Part shown: one piece after another, positions 55,629 through 64,000 of the stretch
How the letters are laid out: each line of letters begins with the position of its first letter
Numbering within the stretch: position 1 is the first letter of the stretch
From: Catenulispora sp. EB89
Lineage (GTDB): Bacteria > Actinomycetota > Actinomycetes > Streptomycetales > Catenulisporaceae
Length of the DNA stretch: 64,000 bases
Direction: 5' to 3'
Assembly (NCBI RefSeq): GCF_041261445.1
Contig: NZ_JBGCCU010000001.1
Location: 1-64,000 of the forward strand
Made by a program: the position numbers and the translations under genes
Notes under the pieces: generated by a model
Databases searched by the model: none
What the model saw: only the letters and a program-made list of their open reading frames with translations
Told to the model about the DNA's origin: nothing

Positions 55629-56420
55629 TCAGCGGGGCCGCCAGCCGCCGCCTTTGGCCCTTGCCGCGAACAGCTCCGTCTGCCGCTCGGCGCTGAGATT
55701 GCCCAGCTGCACCAGATGCGGCGCCAGCCCCAGCGCCTGCCCCTTCGCCATCTCGCGCGCCGCCCAGACCGCGCGCACCGTGCCCTCGACCGCGGACGGT
55801 TCGGATTCCGCGATGGTCCGTGCGGCCCGCTCCGCCGCCGCCAGGAGCGCCGCGTTGTCCGGCACCACCTCGCTGACGAAACCGATCTCGTACGCGCGCC
55901 GCGCGGTCATGCGCTCGGCCGTGCCCATCAGCGCCAGGCGCGCCAGCTCGCCGTGCGGCATGCGCTGCGCGAGGTGCACGGCCTCGTACGCCATCACCAT
56001 GCCGTAGGTGACGTGCGGGTCGAAGAACGTGGCGTGCTCGGCGGCGATCAGGAACTCGCACTCGCCGAGCAGGTAGAACGCCCCGCCGCAGGCCATCCCG
56101 TTGACCGCCGCGATGACCGGCTTCCACAGGTCGGCGGTCTTCGGCCCCAGCGCCACACCGGGGTCGTCGACCATGAACGGCGACGACGGCTGCGGCACCG
56201 CCGCGTCCCGGTCGATCCCGGTGCAGAAGGCCTTGTCACCGCTGCCGGTCAGCACCACGCAGCGCACGGAGTCGCGGTGCCGCAGGGTTTTCCACAGCCT
56301 GTGGAAATCGTCGGCCATCGCCAGATCGAAGGCGTTGTGGCGCTCCGGGCGGTTCAGCGTCACCCACGCGACGCCGTCCCGCTCCTCGTAGAGGAGCGTA
56401 CTGAAGATGAGATCACTCAT
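55629..56420 (-). CDS. Enoyl-CoA hydratase/isomerase family protein
   Basis: This protein is 263 residues. The crotonase fold shows VAWVTLNRPERHNAFDLAM, SGDKAFCTGIDRDAAV, NGMACGGAFYLLGECEFLIA and HATFFDPHVTYGMVMAYE. The usual catalytic Glu pair is not obvious, so hydratase, isomerase or hydrolase activity cannot be decided. Its start overlaps the DUF35 stop by 8 nt, making it the third gene of the Ltp-DUF35-hydratase operon under operator 10. Confidence 0.88.
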   Translation of the reverse strand: MSDLIFSTLLYEERDGVAWVTLNRPERHNAFDLAMADDFHRLWKTLRHRDSVRCVVLTGSGDKAFCTGIDRDAAVPQPSSPFMVDDPGVALGPKTADLWKPVIAAVNGMACGGAFYLLGECEFLIAAEHATFFDPHVTYGMVMAYEAVHLAQRMPHGELARLALMGTAERMTARRAYEIGFVSEVVPDNAALLAAAERAARTIAESEPSAVEGTVRAVWAAREMAKGQALGLAPHLVQLGNLSAERQTELFAARAKGGGWRPR

Positions 56421-56835
56421 CCGGTGTCCAGGCCGCCACGAAAAGTCCTTCGATCTCCTGGAACACCGCGCGCACCGGCTGCCCGATCTCGATCGTCGCC
56501 GGATCCACCGAGTCGATCGCGGCTCCCTCGGCCGCGACCAGGTTCCCGACCAGCCGCAGCCGCCGGTCCTCCGCCAGCTCCACGACCACCACCGGGTACG
56601 GCGCCAGCGCCGCGTAGTCCGGCAGCAGCGGCGGACGCGGCACCGCGAAGGACCAGACGTGCCCGCGGCCGGACATCAGCTTCCACTCGAACTCGATGCC
56701 CTGGCATCGCGGGCACATCGGCCGCGGCGGGAACAGCACCTCGCCGCAGTTCGCGCAGGTCTGCATGCGCAGTTCGCCCTTGGCGGCGTACTCGAAGTAC
56801 GGCGCGCCGTCGGCGTCGACGAGCGGTTTGAGCAT
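56413..56835 (-). CDS. DUF35 OB-fold zinc-ribbon protein, partner of the Ltp-type thiolase
   Basis: This protein is 140 residues. A rubredoxin-like zinc ribbon has Cys27, Cys30, Cys41 and Cys44 (CANC...CPRC), followed by an OB fold (about 50-135). DUF35 proteins bind beside thiolase-fold Ltp proteins; in steroid degraders the DUF35 domain of ChsH2 binds Ltp2 to form an aldolase. It lies 31 nt after the thiolase-like gene and overlaps the hydratase gene, so the three form one operon. Confidence 0.92.
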   Translation of the reverse strand: MLKPLVDADGAPYFEYAAKGELRMQTCANCGEVLFPPRPMCPRCQGIEFEWKLMSGRGHVWSFAVPRPPLLPDYAALAPYPVVVVELAEDRRLRLVGNLVAAEGAAIDSVDPATIEIGQPVRAVFQEIEGLFVAAWTPDE

Positions 56836-56866
56836 CGTGGGTGACCCTCCGTTCGGTGGTGTGCGG

Positions 56867-58024
56867 TCAGCCCCGGCGCAGCAGGACGGCCGACGTCGGT
56901 ACAGCCTCGCCCGCGGTGACCAGGCATGTCGAGGCCCCGGCGACCTGGTTCGTGGAGGTGCCCCGCAGTTGCCGGACGCCCTCGTTGATCAGGTTGAAGC
57001 CGTGCACGTAGGCCTCGGACAGGCCGCCGCCGGAGGTGTTGACCGGCAGCCGCCCGGACAGTTCGAGGCCGCCGTCGTCGGCGAAGGCCGCGCCCTCGCC
57101 CTTGCCGCAGAAGCCGTAGCCCTCCAAGGACAGCGGGATCAGCGGTGTGAAGGCGTCGTAGATCTGCGCCACGTCCACGTCGGCGGGGCCGAAGTCGGCG
57201 TGTTTCCACAGCTGCTTCGCCGCGGTCCACGACGGTCCGGCCAGCGGGTCGTCGTTCCAGTAGTTGACCATGCCGTGATGCTGGGCCGGCAGACCCTGAC
57301 CGAAGGCGTGGACGTAGACCGGCTCGCCGCGGCAGTCCCGGGCCCGTTCGGCGGAGACCATGACGACGGCCAGCGCGCCGTCGGTCTCCAGGCAGTTGTC
57401 GAACAGGCACAACGGATCCGAGATCATGCGGGCACTGAGATAGTCGTCCATGGTCAGCGGGCGCTCGTACATGATCGCCGCCGGATTGGCGTTGGCCCGG
57501 TTGCGGCAGGCGATGGCCACCGCGCCCAGCTGTTCGCGGGTCATGCCGTACTCGTGCATGTACCGGCGAGTCAGGACCGCGATCTCGTCGACCGGCCGCA
57601 GCAGCCCGAAGGGCCGGGTCCACTGCGCCGGCGTGGCGAGCTGGTTCACGGTGTCGGTCCACGGCCGCGGGCCGCTGCCGCGCTTGCGGGAGCGCCACGC
57701 GACGCCCACGCTCGCCTGGCCGGTGGCGATCGCCATCGCCAGATGGCCGATCGTGGCGCACGATCCGCCGCCGCCGAAGCCCACGCGGGAGAAGAAGGTG
57801 ACGTCTCCGGCGCCGACCGCCTTGGCGATCTCGACCTCGTCGGTGGCCTCCATCGTGTACGCGGCGAAGGCGTCCACCTCGTGGGCGGCGATGCCGGCGT
57901 CGTCCAGCGCCATGGCTATGGCTCGGCAGGCGAGCGCTTTCTCTGACGGCTCAAGGTGTTTGGCGAACTCGGTCTGGCCGATGCCGACGATGGCGGCCCG
58001 GTCCTTCAAGGGCGTCGGATTCAT
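56867..58024 (-). CDS. Thiolase-fold lipid-transfer-type protein (Ltp; candidate retro-aldolase)
   Basis: This protein is 385 residues from the ATG of MNPTPLKDRAAIVGIG, with GGAAGG upstream. Thiolase-like halves are visible (VGFGGGGSCATIGHLAMAIATGQ; AQIYDAFTPLIPLSLEGYGFCGKGEGA; PVNTSGGGLSEAYVHGFNLINEGVRQLRG). It is of the Ltp/SCP-x type, where Cys/His of true thiolases are partly replaced. With the DUF35 partner next door, a retro-aldol cleavage of a 17-hydroxy-type or other tertiary hydroxyacyl-CoA is plausible. It is directly under operator 10. Confidence 0.9.
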   Translation of the reverse strand: MNPTPLKDRAAIVGIGQTEFAKHLEPSEKALACRAIAMALDDAGIAAHEVDAFAAYTMEATDEVEIAKAVGAGDVTFFSRVGFGGGGSCATIGHLAMAIATGQASVGVAWRSRKRGSGPRPWTDTVNQLATPAQWTRPFGLLRPVDEIAVLTRRYMHEYGMTREQLGAVAIACRNRANANPAAIMYERPLTMDDYLSARMISDPLCLFDNCLETDGALAVVMVSAERARDCRGEPVYVHAFGQGLPAQHHGMVNYWNDDPLAGPSWTAAKQLWKHADFGPADVDVAQIYDAFTPLIPLSLEGYGFCGKGEGAAFADDGGLELSGRLPVNTSGGGLSEAYVHGFNLINEGVRQLRGTSTNQVAGASTCLVTAGEAVPTSAVLLRRG

Positions 58025-58034
58025 GCACCTTCCC

Positions 58035-58053
58035 ATCTGACGCTGCGTCAGAT
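58035..58053. promoter_or_regulatory. Regulon operator 10 (ATCTGACG-CTG-CGTCAGAT)
   Basis: This perfect 8-3-8 palindrome lies 11 nt upstream of the Ltp start and 88 nt upstream of the divergent CoA ligase. Same outer bases as operator 2. Confidence 0.82.
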
Positions 58054-58140
58054 ATCTGCCTATCATGGGCCCCGGCACGGTGCCAGAGCCAAGTTCCTTG
58101 TGCGTTCCTCTGCGTTCCTCTGTGCGAAAGGCCGCTGACG

Positions 58141-59679
58141 ATGACGGTGCAGCTCGGCACGACGACGATCCCGGACCTGGTGGCGCGAGCCGCCGCCGAC
58201 CACGGCGAGCGGGAGGCGGTGGTCGACGGCGAGCAACGCCTCACGTTCGCCGACCTCGCATCCCGGGTGAAGCAGGCGGGCCGGGCGATGATCGCCTGGG
58301 GCGTGGCGCCCGGCGACCGCGTGGCGATCTGGGCCCCGAACTCGGCGGAGTGGATCGTCACGGCGCTCGGCGCGGTGTCGGTCGGCGCCGTCCTGGTGCC
58401 GCTGAACACCCGGCTGAAGGCCGCCGAGGTCGGCCACATCCTGGAGAAGTCGCGGACGAAGCTGGTCGCGGTGTCCGGGGAGTTCCTGGGCGTGGACTAC
58501 GTGGGGCAGCTGGCCTCGATCCGGGACGGGCTGCCGGACCTGGAGGTCATGACCGCGTTCACCGACGGCGGGCTGCCGCCGGTGGTGTCGCGCCGGCAGT
58601 TCCGGGCGCCGGGGATGAAGGTCCCGGCGTCGGTGTTCGACGCGGCGGCGGCGTCGCTGACCCCTGATTCGCCCGGCGACCTGTTCTTCACCTCCGGGAC
58701 CACCGGCGCCCCGAAGGGCGTGCAGACCACGCACGGGCAGACGACGCGCGCGTTCCATCAGTGGTCGGAGATCGTGGGACTGCGCGCCGGGGACCGCTAC
58801 CTGATCGCGAACCCGTTCTCGCACACGTTCGGCTACAAGGCCGGGATCCTGGCCTGCCTGACCCGTGGCGCGACGATGGTCCCGCTGGCCTCGTTCGACG
58901 CCGAGGCGCTGTTCGCGACGATCGAGCGCGAGCAGATCACGGTGTTCCCGGCGGCCCCGGCGGTGTACCAGATGCTGCTGGCGCACCCGGACCTGGCGAA
59001 GCACGATCTCAGCTCCCTGCGCGCGGCGGCGACCGGCGCGGCGGTGATCCCGGTGGAGCTGATCGAGCGGATGCGGGACACCCTGGGCCTGTCGACGGTG
59101 ATCACCGCCTACGGCCTGACCGAGGCGACCGGCGTGGTGACCATGTCCCGCGACGGAGACGACCCGGAGGTCGTCGCGCGCACCTCGGGCCGCGCCATCG
59201 ACGGGGTCGAGGTGCGCACCGCCGAGGACACCGGCGAGATCCTGGTCCGCGGCTACAACGTGATGCGCGGCTACTTCGAGGACGAGGCGGCCACCGCCGA
59301 GGCGATCGACGCCGACGGCTGGCTGCGCACCGGGGACGTCGGGGAGCTGGACGCGGCGGGAAACCTGCGGATCACCGACCGGATCAAGGACATGTTCATC
59401 TGCGGCGGCTTCAACGCCTACCCGGCGGAGATCGAGCAGGTGCTGCTGACGTTCCCGGGCGTCCAGGAGGCGGCGGTGGTCGGCGTGCCGGACGCGCGGC
59501 TCGGGGAGGTGGGGAAGGCCTTCGTGATCGCGGTGCCGGGCCGGCGCATCGAGCCGGACGCGCTGCTCGCGCACGCCGGAGAACGCCTCGCCAACTACAA
59601 GGTGCCGCGGCACGTCGAGGTGGTCGAGGCGTTCCCGCGCAGCTCGCTGGGGAAGGTACTCAAGCGCGAGCTGCGGTGA
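58141..59679 (+). CDS. Acyl-CoA synthetase (AMP-forming), FadD3-like
   Basis: This protein is 512 residues. Motifs: LFFTSGTTGAPKGVQTTHGQ, AYGLTEATG, GWLRTGDVGELDAAGNLRITDRIKDMFICGGFNAYPAEIEQ and catalytic Lys in SSLGKVLKREL. Size and overall pattern resemble FadD3 of mycobacteria, which activates the steroid CD-ring propanoate (HIP); that assignment is by resemblance only. It is divergent from the Ltp-DUF35-hydratase operon and shares operator 10, so both are likely induced together. Confidence 0.9.
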   Translation: MTVQLGTTTIPDLVARAAADHGEREAVVDGEQRLTFADLASRVKQAGRAMIAWGVAPGDRVAIWAPNSAEWIVTALGAVSVGAVLVPLNTRLKAAEVGHILEKSRTKLVAVSGEFLGVDYVGQLASIRDGLPDLEVMTAFTDGGLPPVVSRRQFRAPGMKVPASVFDAAAASLTPDSPGDLFFTSGTTGAPKGVQTTHGQTTRAFHQWSEIVGLRAGDRYLIANPFSHTFGYKAGILACLTRGATMVPLASFDAEALFATIEREQITVFPAAPAVYQMLLAHPDLAKHDLSSLRAAATGAAVIPVELIERMRDTLGLSTVITAYGLTEATGVVTMSRDGDDPEVVARTSGRAIDGVEVRTAEDTGEILVRGYNVMRGYFEDEAATAEAIDADGWLRTGDVGELDAAGNLRITDRIKDMFICGGFNAYPAEIEQVLLTFPGVQEAAVVGVPDARLGEVGKAFVIAVPGRRIEPDALLAHAGERLANYKVPRHVEVVEAFPRSSLGKVLKRELR

Positions 59680-59691
59680 GGCCGGCGGCGG

Positions 59692-60459
59692 TCAGAAGCG
59701 CGACTTCATCGCCTCGGGACTGCCCGCCGGGACCGGGACGCACCTGCCCGGCATGCCGGTCAGGATGTCGAGCATCGACATCTGGTGCCCGGCGCCGTGG
59801 CCGTAGTCGAACCGGATAAGCGCGACCACATCCCGGGCCGGCAACTGTCCGGGGCGGAACTCGTACAGGACGGGCGAGCCGCCGCCCTTCGGCAGGCTCT
59901 TGAGAGCCTGGCCCGCGGAGCCGGGACCGGGCGGCACCGGCTGATTATTGTGCGGCACGTTCTCAAGCGCCTCGGTGATCGCCTTCTCGTCCCGCTCGAC
60001 ACCCACGCTCGCCGCACAGTCCACCGGCGTCCTGTTGTCCCAGTCGGCCGGCATGCTCACCTCTTGCACATCGCTCTTGATGCCCGCCTTGGTCAGCGCG
60101 GCCTGGAGCTTGGCGGGGTCGAACACCTCCTGCATCGTCAGGTCGACGACTCCGTCCGCGTGCTTCTGGAGCGTGAAGCCGGCGTCCTGGATGTCGAGGG
60201 TCACGGGGCTCTTGGCCGTCGGTGCGCTCCCGCCTCCCGTCCCCGCCGACGGCGCCAGCACCCCGACCGCCGCGACGAGCGCCGCCGCGCTGGTCCCGAG
60301 GCCGGCGGCCAGGGCGCGGTGCCGGTTGCGGGTGCGGCGGCCGAGGGCCGCCACGTCGGCGGCGCTGGTGGTCAGGGTCGCCCCGGCCACGGAGCGCCGC
60401 AGGCCGGCGAACACCTCCTCGTCGCCAGTCGTGTCGTCGAAGTCTTCTGTGTTGATCAC
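59692..60459 (-). CDS. Single-pass membrane protein, likely sigma-factor partner
   Basis: This protein is 255 residues from GTG, overlapping the sigma stop (GTGA). The cytoplasmic part (about 1-50, EEVFAGLRRSVAGATLTTSAADVAALGRRTRNRHR) is followed by one helix (about 50-70) and an outer domain with Cys residues (VDCAASVG, GRCVPVP). No zinc-binding anti-sigma motif is seen. Operon coupling with the sigma gene argues for a partner or anti-sigma role. It is convergent with the FadD3-like gene, 12 nt apart. Confidence 0.65.
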   Translation of the reverse strand: MINTEDFDDTTGDEEVFAGLRRSVAGATLTTSAADVAALGRRTRNRHRALAAGLGTSAAALVAAVGVLAPSAGTGGGSAPTAKSPVTLDIQDAGFTLQKHADGVVDLTMQEVFDPAKLQAALTKAGIKSDVQEVSMPADWDNRTPVDCAASVGVERDEKAITEALENVPHNNQPVPPGPGSAGQALKSLPKGGGSPVLYEFRPGQLPARDVVALIRFDYGHGAGHQMSMLDILTGMPGRCVPVPAGSPEAMKSRF

Positions 60460-60998
60460 TTCACTTCCTCCCGCTCGGTCTGATCTTCGAGCTCCGTCCG
60501 CAGCGTCTTCATCGCGCGGTGGAGGTGGGTCTGGACGGTGCCGGGGGCGATGCCGAGCGCGGCGGCCGTGCCCCGGGTGTCCAGATCGAGGAAGACCCGC
60601 AGCACCACCACTTCGCGCTGCCGGAGCGGCAGGTTGCGCAGGGCGGCGCGCAGGACGGGCTCAACGGCGGTCGTATCGCCGTCGGGGCCCGGGCCCGCGG
60701 TCGCGCCCACGCGCGCTCCGGCGCCCGGCGCGTCGGGGTGCGCCACCGCGTCCCACGACACCTCGCGGCGGCGTCTTCGCCACCAGGAGATGTGCGTGTT
60801 CAGCGCGGTGCGCACCACCCACGCCGCCGGCGCCGGGTGCTTGCGCACCTTGCGCCAGTGGGCCCATGCCCGGGCGAAGGCTTCAGCCGTCAGCTCCTCG
60901 GCGAGGTGCCGATCGCCGACGCTGACCAGAACCGCCCGGAAGCAGGGGTCCCGGTGGCCTTCGTAGAAGGCTGCGAAATCCTCGGATCCTCTGTCCAC
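60456..60998 (-). CDS. ECF RNA polymerase sigma factor (SigE-like)
   Basis: This protein is 180 residues from GTG with AAGGGA upstream. Region 2 (FAAFYEGHRDPCFRAVLVSVGDRHLAEELTAEAFARAWAHW) and region 4 (LPLRQREVVVLRVFLDLDTRGTAAALGIAPGTVQTHLHRAM) are complete. The next gene, coupled by a 4-bp overlap, encodes a one-helix membrane protein. This mirrors the sigma/membrane pair at 24.4-26.1 kb. Confidence 0.9.
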   Translation of the reverse strand: MDRGSEDFAAFYEGHRDPCFRAVLVSVGDRHLAEELTAEAFARAWAHWRKVRKHPAPAAWVVRTALNTHISWWRRRRREVSWDAVAHPDAPGAGARVGATAGPGPDGDTTAVEPVLRAALRNLPLRQREVVVLRVFLDLDTRGTAAALGIAPGTVQTHLHRAMKTLRTELEDQTEREEVK

Positions 60999-61047
60999 GG
61001 TCCCTTCACGCTTTCGAGTGATGATGCGTTTACCGCGATCCGTGACC

Positions 61048-61061
61048 GAGTACGAATACTC
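61048..61061. promoter_or_regulatory. Small inverted repeat GAGTA-CGAA-TACTC
   Basis: Perfect 5-bp arms around CGAA lie in the divergent region between the sigma factor and the secreted His-rich protein. It is a candidate operator or leader hairpin. Confidence 0.35.
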
Positions 61062-61106
61062 TTAATCCATGGCACAACGGGCAAAACCTGGAATGATCCT
61101 GATCTG

Positions 61107-61727
61107 ATGAGCCTCACACAGTCTCCGCGCCGCCGGCTCGGCGCCCTCGCCACCCTCGCGGCACTGGCCGCCCTGGCGCTGTCCATCGGCTTCTGCGGCG
61201 CGCCGATGGCCGCCGCGGACGAGATCGTGGACGATCCGCCGGTCCTGGCCACGGCCGCCGTCCTGGACGGCAAGCCCGTCGACGGCATCCCGGCCGGCCC
61301 GATGGTCCCCGGCGGCTACCACGTGCACGCGCACCTGACGCTGTACATCGACGGCATGGAGCAGTGGGTCCCGGCCGGCGTGGGCGTGACCCGCCCGGTG
61401 GTTCTGGACCCCACGCGCCCGGACCCGTCGATCACCGAGGCGCACAGCTTCTACTGGCTGCACACGCACGACGAGTCCGGCGTCATCCACGAAGAGGCGC
61501 CGACGCCGCACGACTTCACCCTCGGCCAGTTCTTCGACCTGTGGGGCCAGCCCCTGGACCGGCACGAGGTCGGCCCGGCGCAGGGCGACGTGACGGTGTG
61601 GGTGGACGGCAAGAGCTACGACGGCGACCCGCGCGCCGTGGCCCTGAAGGACCACACGACGGTGCAGCTGAACGTGGGACGGGACGTGCCGTTCGTGCCC
61701 TACGACTTCCCGACCAGGTACAACTGA
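61107..61727 (+). CDS. Secreted His-rich protein of unknown function
   Basis: This protein is 206 residues from the ATG of MSLTQSPRRR, with a signal peptide (about 1-37, ending APMAAADE). The mature part has YHVHAHLTLYIDGMEQWVPAGVG, then YWLHTHDESGVIHEEAP, and FTLGQFFDLWGQPL. The His-x-His-x-His and LHTHD...GVIH motifs recur in an uncharacterised family of exported bacterial and archaeal proteins and look like a metal site. It is divergent from the SigE-like factor and could be one of its targets, which is a guess. Confidence 0.75.
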   Translation: MSLTQSPRRRLGALATLAALAALALSIGFCGAPMAAADEIVDDPPVLATAAVLDGKPVDGIPAGPMVPGGYHVHAHLTLYIDGMEQWVPAGVGVTRPVVLDPTRPDPSITEAHSFYWLHTHDESGVIHEEAPTPHDFTLGQFFDLWGQPLDRHEVGPAQGDVTVWVDGKSYDGDPRAVALKDHTTVQLNVGRDVPFVPYDFPTRYN

Positions 61728-61745
61728 GGCCAGGCGGAACACAAG

Positions 61746-61781
61746 CGGGCCCGCGCAGCTCCGAAGAACAGCGCGGGCCCG
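61746..61781. terminator. Bidirectional terminator hairpin
   Basis: A perfect 11-bp stem (61746-61756 with 61771-61781) lies between the convergent secreted-protein and FO synthase genes. Confidence 0.8.
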
Positions 61782-61813
61782 AAAGCGACAGCCAGCCCGG
61801 CGAGGGCTGATTC

Positions 61814-64000
61814 TTAAGCCAGCGGCAGCATCGTCCGCAGCAACCCCCGCGAGTCCGCCTCGCGCGCCGCCTGGATGCGCTCGGCCGGCACCTCGCCGTA
61901 CAGCGTCGAGCGCTGGCGTGTCGGGCGGCCGAGCGGGGCGCAGATCTCCTCCAGCTCCGCGATGCCCTTCGCCGAGCCGTACTCGGAGCCGGCCATGCGG
62001 GAGATCGTCTCCTCCATGAGCGTGCCGCCCATGTCGTTCACGCCGCCGGCGAGCATGAGCCGGGCGTTGTCGGTGCCGAGCTTGACCCACGAGGTCTGGA
62101 TGTTCTTGATGCGGCCGTGCAGCATGACGCGCGCCATCGCGTGCACGGCGCGGTTGTCGCGCATCGTCGGTCCCGGGCGGGCGATGCCGGCCAGGTACAC
62201 CGGCGCGTTGGAGTGGATGAACGGCAGCGGCACGAACTCCGTGAACCCGCCGGTCTCGTCCTGGATCCGGGCCAGCACCCGCAGGTGCGCGACCCAGTGC
62301 GCCGGGTTGTCGACGTGCCCGTACATCATCGTCGAGGTGGTGGGGATCCCGACCTGGTGCGCGGTGGTGATGACCTCGATCCACTGCGCGGCCGGCAGCT
62401 TGCCCTTGGTCAGCACCCAGCGCACGTCGTCGTCGAGGATCTCGGCGGCGGTCCCCGGCAGCGAGTCGACGCCGGCCTCCTTGGCCGCGGTCAGGAAGTC
62501 GCGGATGGACATGCCGGTCCGGGAGACGCCGTTGATGATCTCCATCGGCGAGTACGAGTGCAGGTGCAGCCCCGGGGTCCGCTTCTTGATCTCGGCGGCC
62601 AGGTCGAAGTACGCGGTGCCGGGCAGGTCCGGGTGGATGCCGCCCTGCATGCAGATCTCGGTCGCCCCGACCTTCCACGCGGCCTCGGCGCGGTCGCCGA
62701 CCTCCGACACGGAGAGGGTGTACGCGTCCGCGTCGGTGCGCCGCTGCGCGAAGGCACAGAAGCGGCAGCCGGTGTAACAGACGTTGGTGAAGTTGATGTT
62801 CCGGTTGACGACGTACGTCACCTCGTCCCCGACCGCGTCCCGCCGCAGCCCGTCGGCCAACGCGGCCAACGCCTCCAGCGCGGGACCGTCGGCGTGGATC
62901 AGCGCGAGCGCGTCGGCGTCCGACAGGTTCCCCGGGTCACGCTCGGCAGCCGCCAGCGCGGTCTTCAGCGCCGCGTCGATGCGCTCCGGAGCGCTGTGGT
63001 CGACCGAGGTCCGGGAGGCGTGCTCGCGGAGCTCGTCCCAGTCCCCGTAGACGTCGGAGAAGTCGGAGCGCCGGTCCTCGCTGCGGCCGTCGGTGTCGAT
63101 GGTGGTGTGCAGGTCGGTACGGCCGCTGGAGGTGTCCCAGCCGCCGTCAGGCTCCTGCCACCGGATCCCGGTGGGGATCCGGCCCTCCACGGCCATCCCG
63201 GTCTCCGGATCGGCCAGCGCCTTCACGTGCGGCATGATCCGCGGGTCCAGCCACGGCTCGCCGTGCAGCACGTACTCGGGGTAGACCGTCAGGCGTTCCT
63301 TCAGCGTGAAGCCCGCGGCGGAGGACTGCTCGGCCAGCTCGTCGATGGCCGGCCAGGGCCGCTCCGGATTGACGTGGTCCGCGGTCAGCGGCGAGACCCC
63401 GCCCCAGTCGTCGATGCCGGCCCGCAGCATCAGCGCGTACTGCGCGTCGACCAGGTTCGGCGGCGCCTGGATCCGGACCGAGGGCCCGAGCACGACGCGC
63501 GCCGTGGCGATCGTCGCCGCGAGTTCTTCCAGGTCCGCGTCGGGGGTGTTCATCATCGCCGTGGCCGGCTTGGCCCGGAAGTTCTGGATGATGATCTCCT
63601 GGATCCCGCGATACGTCCGCGCCACCTTCCGCATCGCGAAGATCGAATCAGCGCGCTCCTCCAGCGTCTCGCCGATCCCGATGAGAATCCCGGTGGTGAA
63701 GGGAACCGAAGAGCGGCCCGCGTCCTCCAATACCCGGAGCCGCACCGCGGGTTCCTTGTCCGGGGACCCGTAGTGCGGCCCGCCAGGCTCCGACCACAGC
63801 CGGGTGGCCGTGGTCTCCAGCATCATGCCCATCGACGGCGCCACCGGCTTGAGCCGCTGGAAGTCGGACCAGGACAGCACGCCCGGGTTCAGGTGGGGGA
63901 GCAGGCCAGTCTCCTCCAGCACCCGGATCGACATGGCCCGCACATAGTCCAGCGTCGAGTCGTAGCCGTGCGCGTCCAGCCATTCCTTCGCCTGCGGCCA
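61814..64000 (-). CDS. fbiC: FO synthase, fused CofG-CofH (partial at the right edge)
   Basis: The frame stays open to the window edge, so the N-terminus is missing; about 728 residues are present. The visible part covers the end of the CofG radical-SAM domain ([46 protein letters not shown]) and the complete CofH domain with its CxxxCxxC cluster motif in [15 protein letters not shown]. The enzyme joins a tyrosine-derived radical with the flavin precursor to give FO, the deazaflavin core of F420. The fused form is typical of actinobacteria. F420 could serve LLM-class oxidoreductases. Confidence 0.95.
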   Translation of the reverse strand, partial: WPQAKEWLDAHGYDSTLDYVRAMSIRVLEETGLLPHLNPGVLSWSDFQRLKPVAPSMGMMLETTATRLWSEPGGPHYGSPDKEPAVRLRVLEDAGRSSVPFTTGILIGIGETLEERADSIFAMRKVARTYRGIQEIIIQNFRAKPATAMMNTPDADLEELAATIATARVVLGPSVRIQAPPNLVDAQYALMLRAGIDDWGGVSPLTADHVNPERPWPAIDELAEQSSAAGFTLKERLTVYPEYVLHGEPWLDPRIMPHVKALADPETGMAVEGRIPTGIRWQEPDGGWDTSSGRTDLHTTIDTDGRSEDRRSDFSDVYGDWDELREHASRTSVDHSAPERIDAALKTALAAAERDPGNLSDADALALIHADGPALEALAALADGLRRDAVGDEVTYVVNRNINFTNVCYTGCRFCAFAQRRTDADAYTLSVSEVGDRAEAAWKVGATEICMQGGIHPDLPGTAYFDLAAEIKKRTPGLHLHSYSPMEIINGVSRTGMSIRDFLTAAKEAGVDSLPGTAAEILDDDVRWVLTKGKLPAAQWIEVITTAHQVGIPTTSTMMYGHVDNPAHWVAHLRVLARIQDETGGFTEFVPLPFIHSNAPVYLAGIARPGPTMRDNRAVHAMARVMLHGRIKNIQTSWVKLGTDNARLMLAGGVNDMGGTLMEETISRMAGSEYGSAKGIAELEEICAPLGRPTRQRSTLYGEVPAERIQAAREADSRGLLRTMLPLA

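Noticed and set aside
29864-59679. Secondary-metabolite (polyketide/peptide) gene cluster
   Set aside because: The ligases, SDRs and thiolase-fold gene lack carrier-protein, ketosynthase or condensation partners; the make-up is catabolic.
1-64000. CRISPR array, insertion sequence, integrase or phage genes
   Set aside because: I saw no regularly spaced direct repeats, no transposase or integrase motif and no terminal inverted repeats, even around the Tad module.

Overview
The window is high-GC DNA of an actinomycete. This follows from strong third-position GC, frequent GTG/TTG starts, SigE-family and ECF41 sigma factors, a DUF5302 protein, cell-wall-binding-repeat (CWB2) proteins, a Tad-type ATPase pair and an FO synthase (coenzyme F420). 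The 16S fragment at the left edge is of actinobacterial type. I cannot name the genus with confidence; a Streptomyces/Catenulispora-like organism fits.

Layout. 1-860: 5' end of a 16S rRNA gene (minus strand) and a leader of about 700 nt carrying tandem promoters. 0.9-8.9 kb: small regulators and membrane proteins, an MMPL transporter, an ECF41 sigma factor, a SigE-like sigma factor, a universal stress protein and a secreted protein with a permuted papain-like pattern. 8.9-19.6 kb: a Ser/Thr kinase with a beta-propeller, tRNA-Arg(CCU), DUF5302, ThrE exporter, polysaccharide deacetylase lipoprotein, two tandem PKD/CWB2 surface proteins and a Cds1-like PLP enzyme. 19.8-24.3 kb: a divergent TetR / M24 peptidase-EphD-like fusion-metal hydrolase locus with its own 15-bp palindrome. 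24.4-29.8 kb: a sigma factor with a membrane partner, PurU, a glutathionylspermidine-synthase-like enzyme paired with a small lipoprotein, and a NirB-like FAD protein.

29.9-59.7 kb is a large acyl-CoA catabolic region: four CoA-ligase-type genes (three AMP-forming, one ADP-forming-like), an acyl-CoA dehydrogenase pair, two enoyl-CoA hydratases, two SDRs, a Zn alcohol dehydrogenase, an Ltp-type thiolase with a DUF35 partner, an LLM flavin monooxygenase, a flavin reductase, a cyclase-family hydrolase and an isochorismatase-like protein. Ten copies of one palindrome (CTGAC-N5-GTCAG, best form ATCTGACG-N3-CGTCAGAT) lie before these genes, one of them over the start codon of a TetR gene in the middle of the cluster. 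I read this as one regulon for a cyclic or branched, possibly steroid- or terpenoid-like, substrate. Inside it, at 36-42 kb, sits an incomplete Tad secretion module (TadZ, TadA/CpaF, LysM-BTAD) with its own strong promoter and inverted repeats but no copy of the regulon palindrome.

59.7-64 kb: a SigE-like sigma factor with a membrane partner, a His-rich secreted protein, and an FO synthase that runs off the right edge. Strong hairpins without U-tracts separate most transcription units and are listed as terminators.
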